64,000 nucleotides of DNA, taken from the NCBI GenBank assembly GCA_029060305.1, contig JAIDUG010000056.1, forward strand, positions 87,880 to 151,879, in the 5' to 3' direction. Both the position numbers and the translations under genes were made by a program. Position 1 is the first letter of the stretch. Each line of letters opens with the position of its first letter. The notes beneath the pieces were generated by a model. The model had not been told where the DNA came from. It made no database searches and saw only the letters and a program-made list of their open reading frames with translations. This document shows positions 9,235 through 18,540 of the stretch, one piece after another. This stretch comes from Ruminococcus sp. (lineage in GTDB: Bacteria > Bacillota > Clostridia > Oscillospirales > Ruminococcaceae).

Positions 9235-10158
9235 ATGAAGATTGTATTTATGGGAACACCTGATTTTGCTGTTCCGTGTCTCCGCACACTTGCTGAAAGT
9301 CAGCACGAAATACCGGCGGTTTTCACACAACCTGACAAGCCGAAAGGTAGAGGATATAAAATGATTCCTACTCCTGTAAAGTCGGTTGCTATGGAATATA
9401 ATATTCCGGTATATCAGCCTTTGTCACTCAGAAAAGGAGAAGATGCACAGCAGTCACTTGAAACTCTGAAAAATATTTCCCCTGATTTGATAGTTGTGAC
9501 GGCTTACGGACAGATTCTTCCGAAAGAAATTCTTGAAATTCCGAAATATGGTTGTATCAATATTCACGCTTCACTTTTGCCAGCGTACAGGGGTTCAGCT
9601 CCGATTAACTGGTGTATTCTAAACGGCGAAAAAATAACCGGAGTTACTTCAATGATGATGGCAGAGGGTCTTGATACCGGTGATATGCTTATTAAGAAAA
9701 GTACGGAAATAGGCGAAAATGAAATTTATCAGGAACTTTACGAAAGACTTTCAGAAATGGGCGGTGAGGTACTTGCGGAAACCATTCAGGCTATTGAAAA
9801 CGGTACTCTTTCACCGAAAAAACAGGACGATTCACTTTCAAGTTATTCGCCTATGATTCGCAAGGAAATGAGTGCTTTAGATTTTTCCGAAAGCGTGCAG
9901 AAAGTCCATAACACCATACGTGGAGTTACAGGTTTCACTACTCTTAACGGAAAAAGACTGAAAGTTTTCAGGTCTGAGATAGTTTCCGGAAATTCCGATG
10001 CTGAAAACGGTTGTATAGTAAATCCGAAAGATTTTACTGTAAAATGCAGTGACGGTCTTATAAGATTCTGTGAGATTCAGTTAGAGGGCAGTAAACGTAT
10101 GAAAACAGCGGATTTCCTGAGAGGTAAGAAACTTACTTCCGGTGAAAAACTGGGTTAA
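9235..10158 (+). CDS. fmt: Methionyl-tRNA formyltransferase
   Basis: Formylates Met-tRNAfMet with 10-formyl-THF. It starts MKIVFMGTPDFAVP at an ATG at 9235 with GGAGGAGG 11 bases upstream, lying inside the end of def. The catalytic core NIHASLLPAYRGSAPI (Asn, His) and GLDTGDM (Asp) are intact. A C-terminal OB-like domain follows (~205-307). It forms a functional pair with the neighbouring def gene. Confidence 0.98.
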   Translation: MKIVFMGTPDFAVPCLRTLAESQHEIPAVFTQPDKPKGRGYKMIPTPVKSVAMEYNIPVYQPLSLRKGEDAQQSLETLKNISPDLIVVTAYGQILPKEILEIPKYGCINIHASLLPAYRGSAPINWCILNGEKITGVTSMMMAEGLDTGDMLIKKSTEIGENEIYQELYERLSEMGGEVLAETIQAIENGTLSPKKQDDSLSSYSPMIRKEMSALDFSESVQKVHNTIRGVTGFTTLNGKRLKVFRSEIVSGNSDAENGCIVNPKDFTVKCSDGLIRFCEIQLEGSKRMKTADFLRGKKLTSGEKLG

Positions 10159-10171
10159 AACGGTGGCTGGT

Positions 10172-11470
10172 ATGTCAAATCCAAGATATTTAGCGGTTAA
10201 ACTTCTCTGCAAAACTTTTTCGGGCGGAAGTTTTTCAAACATACAGCTTAACAGCGGACTGAAAAATTCCGACCTTGACGACCGTGACAAAAAACTCTGT
10301 TCAGCTATTTACTACGGAGTGATTGAACGGAAAATTCACCTCGACTATATCATAAATAAGTTTTCGTCAAGACCGGTTGAAAAACTTGACAATACAGTGT
10401 TGAATATCCTGCGTTGCGGAGTTTATCAGATACTTTTTATGGATAACGTTCCCGACAGTGCTTCCGTAAACGAAAGCGTTTCGCTTGTAAAGAAATTCGG
10501 AAAAACGAGTGCTTCCGGAATGGTGAATGCTATACTGAGGAATTTCATAAGACAGGGCAAAACCGTAAAATTTCCGGAGGACAGGTTGCAGAGAATGAGT
10601 ATTGAGTATTCAGCACCGTCGGAGTTTGTGAAAAGTCTTATTGATGATTACGGTGAAGAACTTGCGGAAAATCTTCTCTCTGACGCACTGGGAAATCCTC
10701 CGGTTACTGTAAGAATTAATTCTCTGAAATGTACTGAGGAAAAGTTTGCGGAATTATTCGGGGAAAAGGCAGTCAAAAACAATATTCTGCCGTACTGCTT
10801 TGAACTCTCCGGAGACGTTACTGCTACTGAGGCTTTCAGAAAAGGTTTTTTTCATGTGCAGGATTTGGCTTCACAACTATGTTGTATGGCACTTGCTCCG
10901 ACTGAAAAAGACCTTGTGCTTGATATATGTTCCGCCCCTGGTGGAAAGGCTTTCACAATGGCTGAACTCATGAACGGCAAGGGAAAAATAATGGCTTTCG
11001 ACCTGCACGAAAAACGTGTGAAACTCATTCGGGACGGTGCGGAAAGGCTGGGACTTTCAAATATAGAAACGTCTGCCGGTGATGCTACAAAATTCAATCC
11101 TGATTTGCCGAAATTCACTAAAATCCTTTGTGACGTTCCGTGTTCGGGACTGGGTGCTGTAAGGCGTAAACCTGAAATAAAATACAAGAATTTCGGGGAC
11201 TTTTCGGGACTGCCGGAAATTCAGTATAAAATAGCTGAAAACGCTTTGCGGTATCTCGCAACAGGCGGTGAAATGGTTTATTCAACGTGTACGCTGAGGA
11301 AAGCCGAAAATATCTGTATAGTCGAAAGACTTCTTGAAAACCATCCCGAAATTGAACAGATTATACTGCCTGAACCGCTTGGCACAACATTCGGTAGCAG
11401 TGCTGATATATTTCCGTGTCACTTCGGGAGCGACGGTTTCTTCATTTCAAAATTCAGAAAAGTAAGGTGA
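10172..11470 (+). CDS. rsmB: 16S rRNA (cytosine-967-C5)-methyltransferase
   Basis: An SAM-dependent rRNA m5C methyltransferase of the RsmB/Sun family. An N-terminal NusB-like RNA-binding domain (~1-140) leads to a Rossmann methyltransferase domain with DICSAPGGKAF (SAM motif I), CDVPCSGLGAVRRKPE (motif IV, TPC-type Cys) and VYSTCTLRKAEN (motif VI catalytic Cys). The ATG at 10172 gives MSNPRYLAVKLL, the usual start; GTG codons at 10142 and 10163 are in frame but less likely. The stop overlaps the start region of rlmN. Confidence 0.95.
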   Translation: MSNPRYLAVKLLCKTFSGGSFSNIQLNSGLKNSDLDDRDKKLCSAIYYGVIERKIHLDYIINKFSSRPVEKLDNTVLNILRCGVYQILFMDNVPDSASVNESVSLVKKFGKTSASGMVNAILRNFIRQGKTVKFPEDRLQRMSIEYSAPSEFVKSLIDDYGEELAENLLSDALGNPPVTVRINSLKCTEEKFAELFGEKAVKNNILPYCFELSGDVTATEAFRKGFFHVQDLASQLCCMALAPTEKDLVLDICSAPGGKAFTMAELMNGKGKIMAFDLHEKRVKLIRDGAERLGLSNIETSAGDATKFNPDLPKFTKILCDVPCSGLGAVRRKPEIKYKNFGDFSGLPEIQYKIAENALRYLATGGEMVYSTCTLRKAENICIVERLLENHPEIEQIILPEPLGTTFGSSADIFPCHFGSDGFFISKFRKVR

Positions 11471-12531
11471 TTGTTCTGGAAAAAATTGATATTCTGAGTA
11501 TGAGCCTTGCGGAACTTGAAAGCGTTATGGTTGAATGTGGTGAAAAGAAATTCCGTGCAAAACAGATTTTTCAGTGGCTTCATGTAAAAAGAGTTTTCGA
11601 TTTTGACAAAATGACAGATATTTCTGCACAACTCAGACTGCAACTTAATGGAAAATTTTGTATAAAAAAGCTAAATATACAAAAAAGACTTGCATCTTCT
11701 ATAGATAATACTGTAAAATATCTATATAGACTTCCGGACGGGAATTTTGTCGAAACTGTACTCATGAAATACAATTATGGTTATAGTATATGTGTTTCAA
11801 CTCAGGTTGGTTGTAAAATGGGTTGCAGGTTCTGTGCCTCTGCAATTGCAGGGTTTGTACGGAATCTTGAGCCGTCGGAAATTCTCATGCAGATTTACGA
11901 AACGGAAAAAAATTCTGATGTTAAAGTTTCCGGAGTAGTCCTTATGGGAATAGGCGAACCCCTCGACAATTATGAAAATGTGCTGAAGTTTCTGCGGTTG
12001 CTTTCCGACAGTAACGGAAATAATTTCAGTCTCCGTCACGTTTCACTCTCAACCTGCGGAATAGTTCCGAAAATTTATGCACTTGCACAACTGAAACTGG
12101 GTCTTACACTGGCAGTTTCACTTCATTGTGCTGACGATAAAGGTCGGTCGGAAATAATGCCTGTCAACAAGGTCTACAACATATCGGAGCTTCTTGAGGC
12201 GTGCAGGTTTTATATAAAAAATACAGGACGGCGTGTTACTTTTGAATATGCTGTTATTGAAAATGTCAATTCCTCTGACAAAGATGCGGACAGACTTGCG
12301 GTTTTACTGAAAGGCATAAATTGTCACGTCAACCTCATTCCCGTAAACAAAGTCAGGGAAAGAAATTACCATACTGCACGGCACGGAGTAGCGGATTTTG
12401 CGAAAAGGCTTTGTAGTCGGGGAATAAATGCTACTGTTAGGCGTACTCTCGGTAGCGATATAGAGGCGGCGTGCGGTCAGTTAAGGCGTGACGCTGATAA
12501 ACAGAACAAGGACGGAGGTGCGGATTTTTGA
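11467..12531 (+). CDS. rlmN: 23S rRNA (adenine-2503-C2)-methyltransferase, radical SAM
   Basis: Methylates A2503 of 23S rRNA and A37 of some tRNAs. The radical-SAM cluster CKMGCRFC is at ~113-120 if counted from codon 11476, and the C-terminal AACGQL holds the second resolving Cys. The order (rsmB, rlmN, PP2C, kinase) is that of B. subtilis. The start is uncertain: GTG at 11467 overlaps the rsmB stop and has a poorly placed ribosome site, whereas a CTG at 11476 has AAGGTGA at good spacing and would give MEKIDILSM, closest to clostridial homologues. An ATG at 11500 is also possible. Confidence 0.94.
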   Translation: MIVLEKIDILSMSLAELESVMVECGEKKFRAKQIFQWLHVKRVFDFDKMTDISAQLRLQLNGKFCIKKLNIQKRLASSIDNTVKYLYRLPDGNFVETVLMKYNYGYSICVSTQVGCKMGCRFCASAIAGFVRNLEPSEILMQIYETEKNSDVKVSGVVLMGIGEPLDNYENVLKFLRLLSDSNGNNFSLRHVSLSTCGIVPKIYALAQLKLGLTLAVSLHCADDKGRSEIMPVNKVYNISELLEACRFYIKNTGRRVTFEYAVIENVNSSDKDADRLAVLLKGINCHVNLIPVNKVRERNYHTARHGVADFAKRLCSRGINATVRRTLGSDIEAACGQLRRDADKQNKDGGADF

Positions 12532-13256
12532 AATTTAAATCCGGTACGGATATTGGTCTGAAACGAAGCGAAAATCAGGACGCTGTGCGTTGTGAATATT
12601 TTGGTCATAACGTTCTCGCTGTAGTGTGCGACGGAATGGGCGGTGAAAATTCCGGAAAAGAAGCAAGCACAATTGCTGTTGAGGAATTTTTCCAGCGTTT
12701 TTCAGAGGGTTACAGGGAAAGTCTTGATGATGAGGAAATCCGCAAACTTCTTATATCGTCAGTTTCGGCTGCAAATTCCGTGATTTATACAAAAGCAAAA
12801 CTTGATTTCAATAATTTTGGTATGGGTACAACCTGCGTTGCGGTTTTCCTGACGAATAAATCAGCGTTTATCGCTAACGTCGGCGATAGCAGAGCGTATC
12901 TCTTTGTGGAAAACGAGGGCGTTTTCCGTATAACTACAGACCATAACGTTGCGTCACTGCTGTACGAACAGGGCAGAATTACTGAGGAGGAATTTGAAAA
13001 TCATCCTCAGAAACATATGCTTGTGAGGGCAGTTGGTGTGAACCAGACAGTTCAGACGGATACTTTCATACTTGACTATGAAGACAAAATCTATCTGCTG
13101 TTGTGTTCGGACGGACTTTCCGGTTATTGCACCGACGACGAAATATATGACGTTATCATAAATTCTGATTTTGATGACGTGGTACAAAATCTTATTGACT
13201 TAGCTCTCAGCAAGGGCGGCCGTGATAACGTGACTGTTGCGGTAATTTCTGAGTAA
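12528..13256 (+). CDS. PP2C-family Ser/Thr protein phosphatase (PrpC/Stp)
   Basis: Dephosphorylates targets of the PASTA kinase encoded next. PP2C metal-site motifs are in order: RSENQDA, CDGMGG (~33-38), ANVGDSRAYL, TTDHN, LLCSDGLSGY and GGRDNVTV. Length is 242 residues, typical for bacterial Stp. The start codon is TTG (12528) in a TTGA overlap with the rlmN stop, with GGAGGTG as ribosome site. The kinase start is 22 bases beyond the stop. Confidence 0.96.
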   Translation: MKFKSGTDIGLKRSENQDAVRCEYFGHNVLAVVCDGMGGENSGKEASTIAVEEFFQRFSEGYRESLDDEEIRKLLISSVSAANSVIYTKAKLDFNNFGMGTTCVAVFLTNKSAFIANVGDSRAYLFVENEGVFRITTDHNVASLLYEQGRITEEEFENHPQKHMLVRAVGVNQTVQTDTFILDYEDKIYLLLCSDGLSGYCTDDEIYDVIINSDFDDVVQNLIDLALSKGGRDNVTVAVISE

Positions 13257-13277
13257 AACAGGAGGAAGAAAGAAGAA

Positions 13278-15647
13278 ATGGATAAGTACATTGGCAAAAA
13301 GCTCGACGGAAGATACGAAATCACCGAGCTTATAGGCGTAGGCGGTATGGCGGAGGTCTATAAGGGTGTTGACGTAATGGACCACAAGGACGTTGCAATC
13401 AAGATTCTTAAAAAAGAATATGCAGAAAATGAGGATTTTCTCCGCAGATTCAGAAATGAATCAAAGGCTATTGCAGTTCTTTCACACCCGAATATCGTTA
13501 AAATCTATGATGTAGGATTCTCAAACAAGATTCAGTACATCGTTATGGAGTACATTGACGGTATAACACTTAAAGAGTATATTGAAGAAGAAAAAGTTCT
13601 CACATGGAAAGATACCGTACACTTTGTGATACAGATTCTCAGGGCGTTACAGCACGCTCACGACAAGGGAATTGTTCACCGTGACATAAAACCGCAGAAT
13701 ATAATGATGTTCACTGACGGTACTATAAAAGTCATGGACTTTGGTATTGCAAAGTTTGCACGTGAAGAGGGAAAAACAGCTACTGACCAGGCTATAGGAA
13801 GCGTTCACTACATCAGTCCCGAACAGGCAGGCGGTGACGTTACTGATGCAAAGAGCGACATTTATTCAGTAGGTGCAATGATGTATGAAATGCTTACCGG
13901 AAGCAAGCCCTTTGACAGCGACAATCCGGTTGCAATCGCCGTCATGCATATGAAGGACATTCCGGAACGTCCGAGAGCCTTGAATCCCGATATTCCGGAC
14001 GGTCTTGAAGAAATCGTTCTGCGTGCTATGGAAAAGAATCCTGCTGACAGATATCAGTCAACAGCGGAAATGATTAGCGATATTGACGCTTTCAAGGTTA
14101 ATCCGAATATGACATTCGGTTACTATCAGGAAGAAGAACAGGAAGACGAAACAACTTATTATGGTAACATTCCGCAGGAAGATTTCATGGAAGTAAACAG
14201 CAGTCAGAACAATAACAAGCGTACGGCAGTTGCTGACCCTCCTGTGAAAAAGAACAAGAAACAGAAACAACAACCTGTTTATGACAATTATGATAATGAC
14301 CCATACGACCCATATGACGACCCTGATGACCCCGACGAGCCGGAACGTTCCTCGCTTGTTGTACCGGTACTTACTGCAATAGTTGTTGTTGTAATTATCG
14401 TTGCAGTAATTTTCGTTGCAACTCTCCTCAGCGGACTTATCAAGGGTGACGGTCAGACAAATGACTTCAAGATGCCTGATTTCTACGGTATGGATTACAA
14501 CGCTGCTGTAAATCAGTACGGAAACAACATTCAGTTTGAAATGGAAGGTTCTGATTACAACGAACTCGATGAGGGACTCATTTATGAACAGAATATTCCG
14601 GCAGGTACTGAATTTAAACGTGGCGATACTCTCAAGGTAAAAATAAGTAAGGGTATGGAAACTATTGAAGTACCTAACGTTGCTAACATGAACGCTGAAC
14701 TTGCAAGAGACCAGTTAAAACAGCGTGGTCTTGAATGTGAAATCAAGAATTCTTCAAGCACAGAAATACAGAAAGGTTATGTAATAAGTACAGAGCCCGA
14801 AGTGGGTACAGAAGTTCACAAGGGTGCAACAATCGTACTTTATGTAAGTATGGGCGTTGACGCCGGACAGGTAAATGTTGACGAGTATGTCGGACAGGTT
14901 GCAGAAGATGCTTGTACACTTGCTGAATATGCAGGTCTCAAACCGAGAACTGAACTCAGAGCTTCATATGAAGAAGAGGGAAAAGTTATTGAGCAGAGCA
15001 TTGCAAAGGGTGAAAAGGTTGATGAGGGAACAGAAATCGTATTCTATGTAAGTAACGGTGTTGCTCCCGACGGCGAAATTCCTTTCACAGTACCTTTCCC
15101 TGAGGGTGCAAACGGCAGATTTGTAATGGACTTCGTAATCACTAATGAAGACGGTTCTACTTCTACAGATTCTACAAATACTCTCCTCGTTCCCGAAATG
15201 CAACAGACAAGTAAGAACGTAAAGGGTTCAGGTGAACACGTATCAGTAGTTGTAGTCCTCACAAACCTCAATACAGGCGTAAGAGCGCAGATTGGTACGT
15301 ACTTCTTCAATTTCGCTACAGGTGAAGTAACTACTGAAACAGAAGACGTTATAGGAGCATTCAGGTCAGTAGGCGGATACGGTGATGTACAGCCTGCAAC
15401 AGATGCAACTCAGCCGGCTACTGAAGCTCCGACAGAAGCACCGACTGAACCTACTACGGAAGCACCGACTGAACCTCAGACAGAAGCACCTGTATACACT
15501 GAACCTACTACAGAATCTACTCAGCAGATAGTTACTGACCCGATTGTTACTTCTTATGACCCGTCATTGTATGGTGTTTACTACCGTGATGCCGGTGACG
15601 GTTACGGATATTTCGATGTATACGGTAACTACTTCTCATATCAGTAA
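13278..15647 (+). CDS. prkC: Membrane Ser/Thr protein kinase with three PASTA domains (PrkC-like)
   Basis: Senses muropeptides or lipid II outside and phosphorylates cytoplasmic targets. Kinase domain residues ~10-275: GVGGMAEVY loop, HRDIKPQN catalytic loop, DFGIAK. A juxtamembrane stretch rich in Asp/Pro/Tyr precedes one transmembrane helix (~358-386). Three PASTA repeats lie at ~396-460, 461-528 and 531-597. An extra domain (~600-690) of beta-like sequence follows, then a Thr/Pro/Glu-rich repeat stretch (~707-752) and a Tyr/Gly/Asp-rich tail. The last ~190 residues go beyond B. subtilis PrkC and may span or bind the wall. The stop overlaps the rsgA ATG. Confidence 0.97.
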   Translation: MDKYIGKKLDGRYEITELIGVGGMAEVYKGVDVMDHKDVAIKILKKEYAENEDFLRRFRNESKAIAVLSHPNIVKIYDVGFSNKIQYIVMEYIDGITLKEYIEEEKVLTWKDTVHFVIQILRALQHAHDKGIVHRDIKPQNIMMFTDGTIKVMDFGIAKFAREEGKTATDQAIGSVHYISPEQAGGDVTDAKSDIYSVGAMMYEMLTGSKPFDSDNPVAIAVMHMKDIPERPRALNPDIPDGLEEIVLRAMEKNPADRYQSTAEMISDIDAFKVNPNMTFGYYQEEEQEDETTYYGNIPQEDFMEVNSSQNNNKRTAVADPPVKKNKKQKQQPVYDNYDNDPYDPYDDPDDPDEPERSSLVVPVLTAIVVVVIIVAVIFVATLLSGLIKGDGQTNDFKMPDFYGMDYNAAVNQYGNNIQFEMEGSDYNELDEGLIYEQNIPAGTEFKRGDTLKVKISKGMETIEVPNVANMNAELARDQLKQRGLECEIKNSSSTEIQKGYVISTEPEVGTEVHKGATIVLYVSMGVDAGQVNVDEYVGQVAEDACTLAEYAGLKPRTELRASYEEEGKVIEQSIAKGEKVDEGTEIVFYVSNGVAPDGEIPFTVPFPEGANGRFVMDFVITNEDGSTSTDSTNTLLVPEMQQTSKNVKGSGEHVSVVVVLTNLNTGVRAQIGTYFFNFATGEVTTETEDVIGAFRSVGGYGDVQPATDATQPATEAPTEAPTEPTTEAPTEPQTEAPVYTEPTTESTQQIVTDPIVTSYDPSLYGVYYRDAGDGYGYFDVYGNYFSYQ

Positions 15648-16519
15648 TGGGTGAATCTGCAAAAAGCGGAATTATAACAAAATGTCTCGGGGGTCTCTAC
15701 ACTGTGGAGACCCTCGACGGTATTTTTGAATGTAAGGCAAGGGGAATTTTCCGCAACAGAGGAATAAGTCCGTATGTCGGGGATAATGTGGAAATAAAGA
15801 ACGGTGTTATTTCTGAAATTCTCGACAGGAAAAACTGTATTATAAGACCCCCTCTTGCAAACCTCGACCAGCTTATATTTATCGTTTCAACGTGCAGTCC
15901 GTCGCCGAATTACCTTATACTTGACAAGTTTATAACTATTGCAGAATATAAGGGTATAACTCCTGTTGTCGTCATCACAAAGACGGATTTAGGTGACGGT
16001 TCGGAAATAAAAGAAATATACAGGAATATCGGTATAGATGTATTTGAAATTAACTACAGCAATCCGGAAACGGTTGAGACAGTGAAAGGACTTCTGAAAA
16101 GAAAAGTAAGTGCTTTGACGGGAAATTCCGGAGCAGGAAAATCAACGCTCCTTAACGCTGTAGACAGTAACCTGAATATTCCGACGGCTGAAATCAGTAA
16201 GAAACTTGGACGAGGAAAACATACTACACGTCACGCACAACTCTATAAACTCAGTGACGGCGGATATATTGCAGATACTCCGGGATTTTCGACGTTTGAG
16301 ACAAACCGTTATGACATTATCCGAAAAGAAGAATTAGCAGACTGTTTCAGAGAGTTCCGGAAATATAACGGTTGTCGTTTCCGTGACTGTTCACACACAT
16401 GCGAAAAAGGCTGTCAGGTTATTGAAGCACTGCAAAACGGTGAAATTTCCGCAAGCCGTCATGAAAGTTACTGCACAATGTATGAAGAAGCAAAACAGTT
16501 AAAGGAGTGGGAATTATGA
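15647..16519 (+). CDS. rsgA: Ribosome small-subunit GTPase RsgA
   Basis: A circularly permuted GTPase that checks 30S subunit maturation. An OB-fold (1-~65) precedes G4 (TKTD), G1 (GNSGAGKST, ~158-166) and G3 (DTPGFS). The C-terminal zinc finger has CRFRDCSHTCEKGC with a nearby His. Length is 290 residues. The ATG overlaps the kinase stop (TAATG) and the stop overlaps the thiN ATG (ATGA). In B. subtilis rpe separates rsgA from thiN; here it is absent. Confidence 0.97.
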   Translation: MGESAKSGIITKCLGGLYTVETLDGIFECKARGIFRNRGISPYVGDNVEIKNGVISEILDRKNCIIRPPLANLDQLIFIVSTCSPSPNYLILDKFITIAEYKGITPVVVITKTDLGDGSEIKEIYRNIGIDVFEINYSNPETVETVKGLLKRKVSALTGNSGAGKSTLLNAVDSNLNIPTAEISKKLGRGKHTTRHAQLYKLSDGGYIADTPGFSTFETNRYDIIRKEELADCFREFRKYNGCRFRDCSHTCEKGCQVIEALQNGEISASRHESYCTMYEEAKQLKEWEL

Positions 16520-17127
16520 CTACTCTTATATTTGCCGGTGGTGAAATTCCGGATTACAGTTTTGTTGATACAGAGGCAGACTTTGTTATATGTGCGGACA
16601 GAGGAATTGTTCACGCTCAGAAACTGGGAATAGCTCCCGATATTCTGACAGGGGATTTGGATTCTTACACAGGAAAAATCACTTCATGTGGTAAGATTTA
16701 CAAGGCAGTCCCCGAAAAAGACGATACTGACACTATGCTTGCTGTAAAACTTGCTCTTGAAAACGGTGCAAATAGCATAAGACTTTACGGAGCAACGGGT
16801 GGACGTTTTGACCATACGTTTGCGAATATACAGACTTTGATTTATGTCTACGAACATTCCTGTATAATGTCAATACACGATAAGGACAATGTTATCACCA
16901 TACAGGGAGCAGGTACGGGATTTTATCCGAAATACAGTGACTGGTATTTTTCGGTGTTTTCACTTACAGAAGAACTTCACATTAAAAAAATGACAGGCGT
17001 TAAATATTCGCTTGAAAATTACGTACTTAAACAGAATTTTCCGTTAGGAGTAAGCAACGAGATAGTCAGCACCGCAATTATCACTATAGAAAAAGGACTT
17101 GCTTTGATAGTTCGTTCAAGAAGATAG
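16516..17127 (+). CDS. thiN: Thiamine pyrophosphokinase
   Basis: Makes thiamine diphosphate from thiamine and ATP. Family motifs are GDLDS, EKDDTDTMLA and YGATGGRFDHT, then a C-terminal beta domain ending in a run of thiamine-site strands. The start is ATG 16516 with AAAGGAG 6-9 bases upstream, overlapping the rsgA stop. Length is 203 residues. It corresponds to B. subtilis YloS, which also precedes spoVM. Confidence 0.93.
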   Translation: MTTLIFAGGEIPDYSFVDTEADFVICADRGIVHAQKLGIAPDILTGDLDSYTGKITSCGKIYKAVPEKDDTDTMLAVKLALENGANSIRLYGATGGRFDHTFANIQTLIYVYEHSCIMSIHDKDNVITIQGAGTGFYPKYSDWYFSVFSLTEELHIKKMTGVKYSLENYVLKQNFPLGVSNEIVSTAIITIEKGLALIVRSRR

Positions 17128-17185
17128 CACAAAATCCGATTTGCTGAATATAATAAAAGTATACCAGCAAGGGAGGGAGTACATA

Positions 17186-17269
17186 GTGAAGATTGTAGTG
17201 ATACGCAGTCCGAAATTTCTTTCGGGATTTCTAAGGGTTATTTTCAAGATAAAAAAAGAACAGGACTAA
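17186..17269 (+). CDS. spoVM: SpoVM-like sporulation peptide (27 aa)
   Basis: A GTG-started 27-residue frame behind a strong ribosome site GGGAGGGA. Compared with B. subtilis SpoVM (26 residues), Met1, Lys2, Ile6, Pro9, Lys10, Phe11, Leu12, Gly14 and Arg17 are identical, and the rest is an amphipathic hydrophobic/basic helix. SpoVM recognises the convex forespore membrane and anchors SpoIVA to start coat assembly. The position just after thiN is the same as in B. subtilis. It is too short for most gene callers. No clear sigma-E promoter could be assigned. Confidence 0.9.
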   Translation: MKIVVIRSPKFLSGFLRVIFKIKKEQD

Positions 17270-17275
17270 TAAAAA

Positions 17276-17303
17276 AAGAGGCTTTTGACAGCCTCTTCTT
17301 TTT
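17276..17303. terminator. Bidirectional terminator between spoVM and tyrS
   Basis: AAGAGGC(17276-17282)/GCCTCTT(17291-17297) stem with an 8-base loop. A T-run follows on the plus strand and an A-run precedes it, so it works for both convergent units. Confidence 0.9.
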
Positions 17304-17312
17304 GTATTTGGA

Positions 17313-18527
17313 TTATATTACAGATATTTTCTTGAAAGCCTTTTTACCTTTACGGATAATAACGCCGTCGGGTTCTATCTGAGACTTTGTGTCAGTAATT
17401 TTTTCGTCGTTTACTGTAATACCGCCCTGCTGTACAAGTCTTCTTGCCTCTGAAACGGACGGAGCAAGACCGGACTTCACAATGAGATTAAGGAGACCGA
17501 TTTTTCCGTCTGTAAGGTCGGAAGAGGAGATTTCAGCAACAGGCATATTTTCGTTTGAACCGCTTCCACCGAAAAGTGCTTTTGAAGCCTCTTTAGCTTT
17601 TTCAGCTTCTTCCTCACCGTGTACGAGTTTTGTAAGTTCATAAGCAAGAAGCTCCTTAGCCTTGTTGAAACCTGCTCCCTCAAGAGTTTTTTCCATTTCC
17701 TCTATTTCCTCAACCGGCACGAATGTAAGCATTTTAAGGCACTTGATAACGTCAGCGTCAGCAACGTTTCTCCAGTACTGGTAAAACTCATATGGAGAAG
17801 TTTTTTCAGGGTCAAGCCATACAGCACCTTTTTCAGTTTTACCCATTTTTTTGCCCTCGCTGTTGAGCAGGAGCGTTATTGTCATTGCATAAGCATCTTT
17901 ACCAAGTTTACGACGGATAAGTTCAGTACCACCAAGCATATTACTCCACTGGTCGTCACCGCCGAATTGCATATTACAGCCGTATTCCTGAAACAGTTTG
18001 TAGAAATCGTAACTCTGCATAATCATATAGTTAAATTCGAGGAATGAAAGACCTCTTTCCATTCTCTGCTTGTAACATTCGGCAGTAAGCATACGATTTA
18101 CGCTGAAACAAGCACCTACTTCACGGAGCAACTCAACATAATTGAGATTCATAAGCCAGTCAGCGTTGTTTACTGCAACAGCCTTTCCGTCAGAGAAGTC
18201 TATAAAACGGCTCATCTGTTTCTTGAAACAGTTGATATTATGCTGGATTGTTTCCGGAGTAAGCATTTTACGCATATCTGTTTTTCCTGAGGGGTCGCCA
18301 ATCATACCAGTACCACCGCCGAGAAGTACAATCGGTTTGTTACCTGCCATCTGAAGTCTTTTCATAAGACAGAGTGCCATAAAGTGTCCGACGTGCAGAC
18401 TGTCAGCGGTCGGGTCGAATCCTATATAAAAAGTAGCTCCGCCCTTATTGATAAGCTCTTCAATTTCTTTTTCGTCTGTAAGCTGTGCAAGAAGTCCACG
18501 TCTTTTAAGTTCTTCAAAAGTCGTCAT
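17313..18527 (-). CDS. tyrS: Tyrosyl-tRNA synthetase
   Basis: Class I aminoacyl-tRNA synthetase that charges tRNA-Tyr. HIGH-type motif HVGH in [18 protein letters not shown]-type motif KMGKT; C-terminal S4 RNA-binding domain (~340-404: [18 protein letters not shown]). 404 residues. The ribosome site AAAGGAG is 9 bases ahead of the ATG. It lies 13 bases after an SDR-family gene, so it is probably cotranscribed with it from the promoter at 19479-19507. No T-box leader is present, which is unlike many Firmicute tyrS genes. Confidence 0.98.
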   Translation of the reverse strand: MTTFEELKRRGLLAQLTDEKEIEELINKGGATFYIGFDPTADSLHVGHFMALCLMKRLQMAGNKPIVLLGGGTGMIGDPSGKTDMRKMLTPETIQHNINCFKKQMSRFIDFSDGKAVAVNNADWLMNLNYVELLREVGACFSVNRMLTAECYKQRMERGLSFLEFNYMIMQSYDFYKLFQEYGCNMQFGGDDQWSNMLGGTELIRRKLGKDAYAMTITLLLNSEGKKMGKTEKGAVWLDPEKTSPYEFYQYWRNVADADVIKCLKMLTFVPVEEIEEMEKTLEGAGFNKAKELLAYELTKLVHGEEEAEKAKEASKALFGGSGSNENMPVAEISSSDLTDGKIGLLNLIVKSGLAPSVSEARRLVQQGGITVNDEKITDTKSQIEPDGVIIRKGKKAFKKISVI

Positions 18528-18540
18528 AAATTATTCTCCT

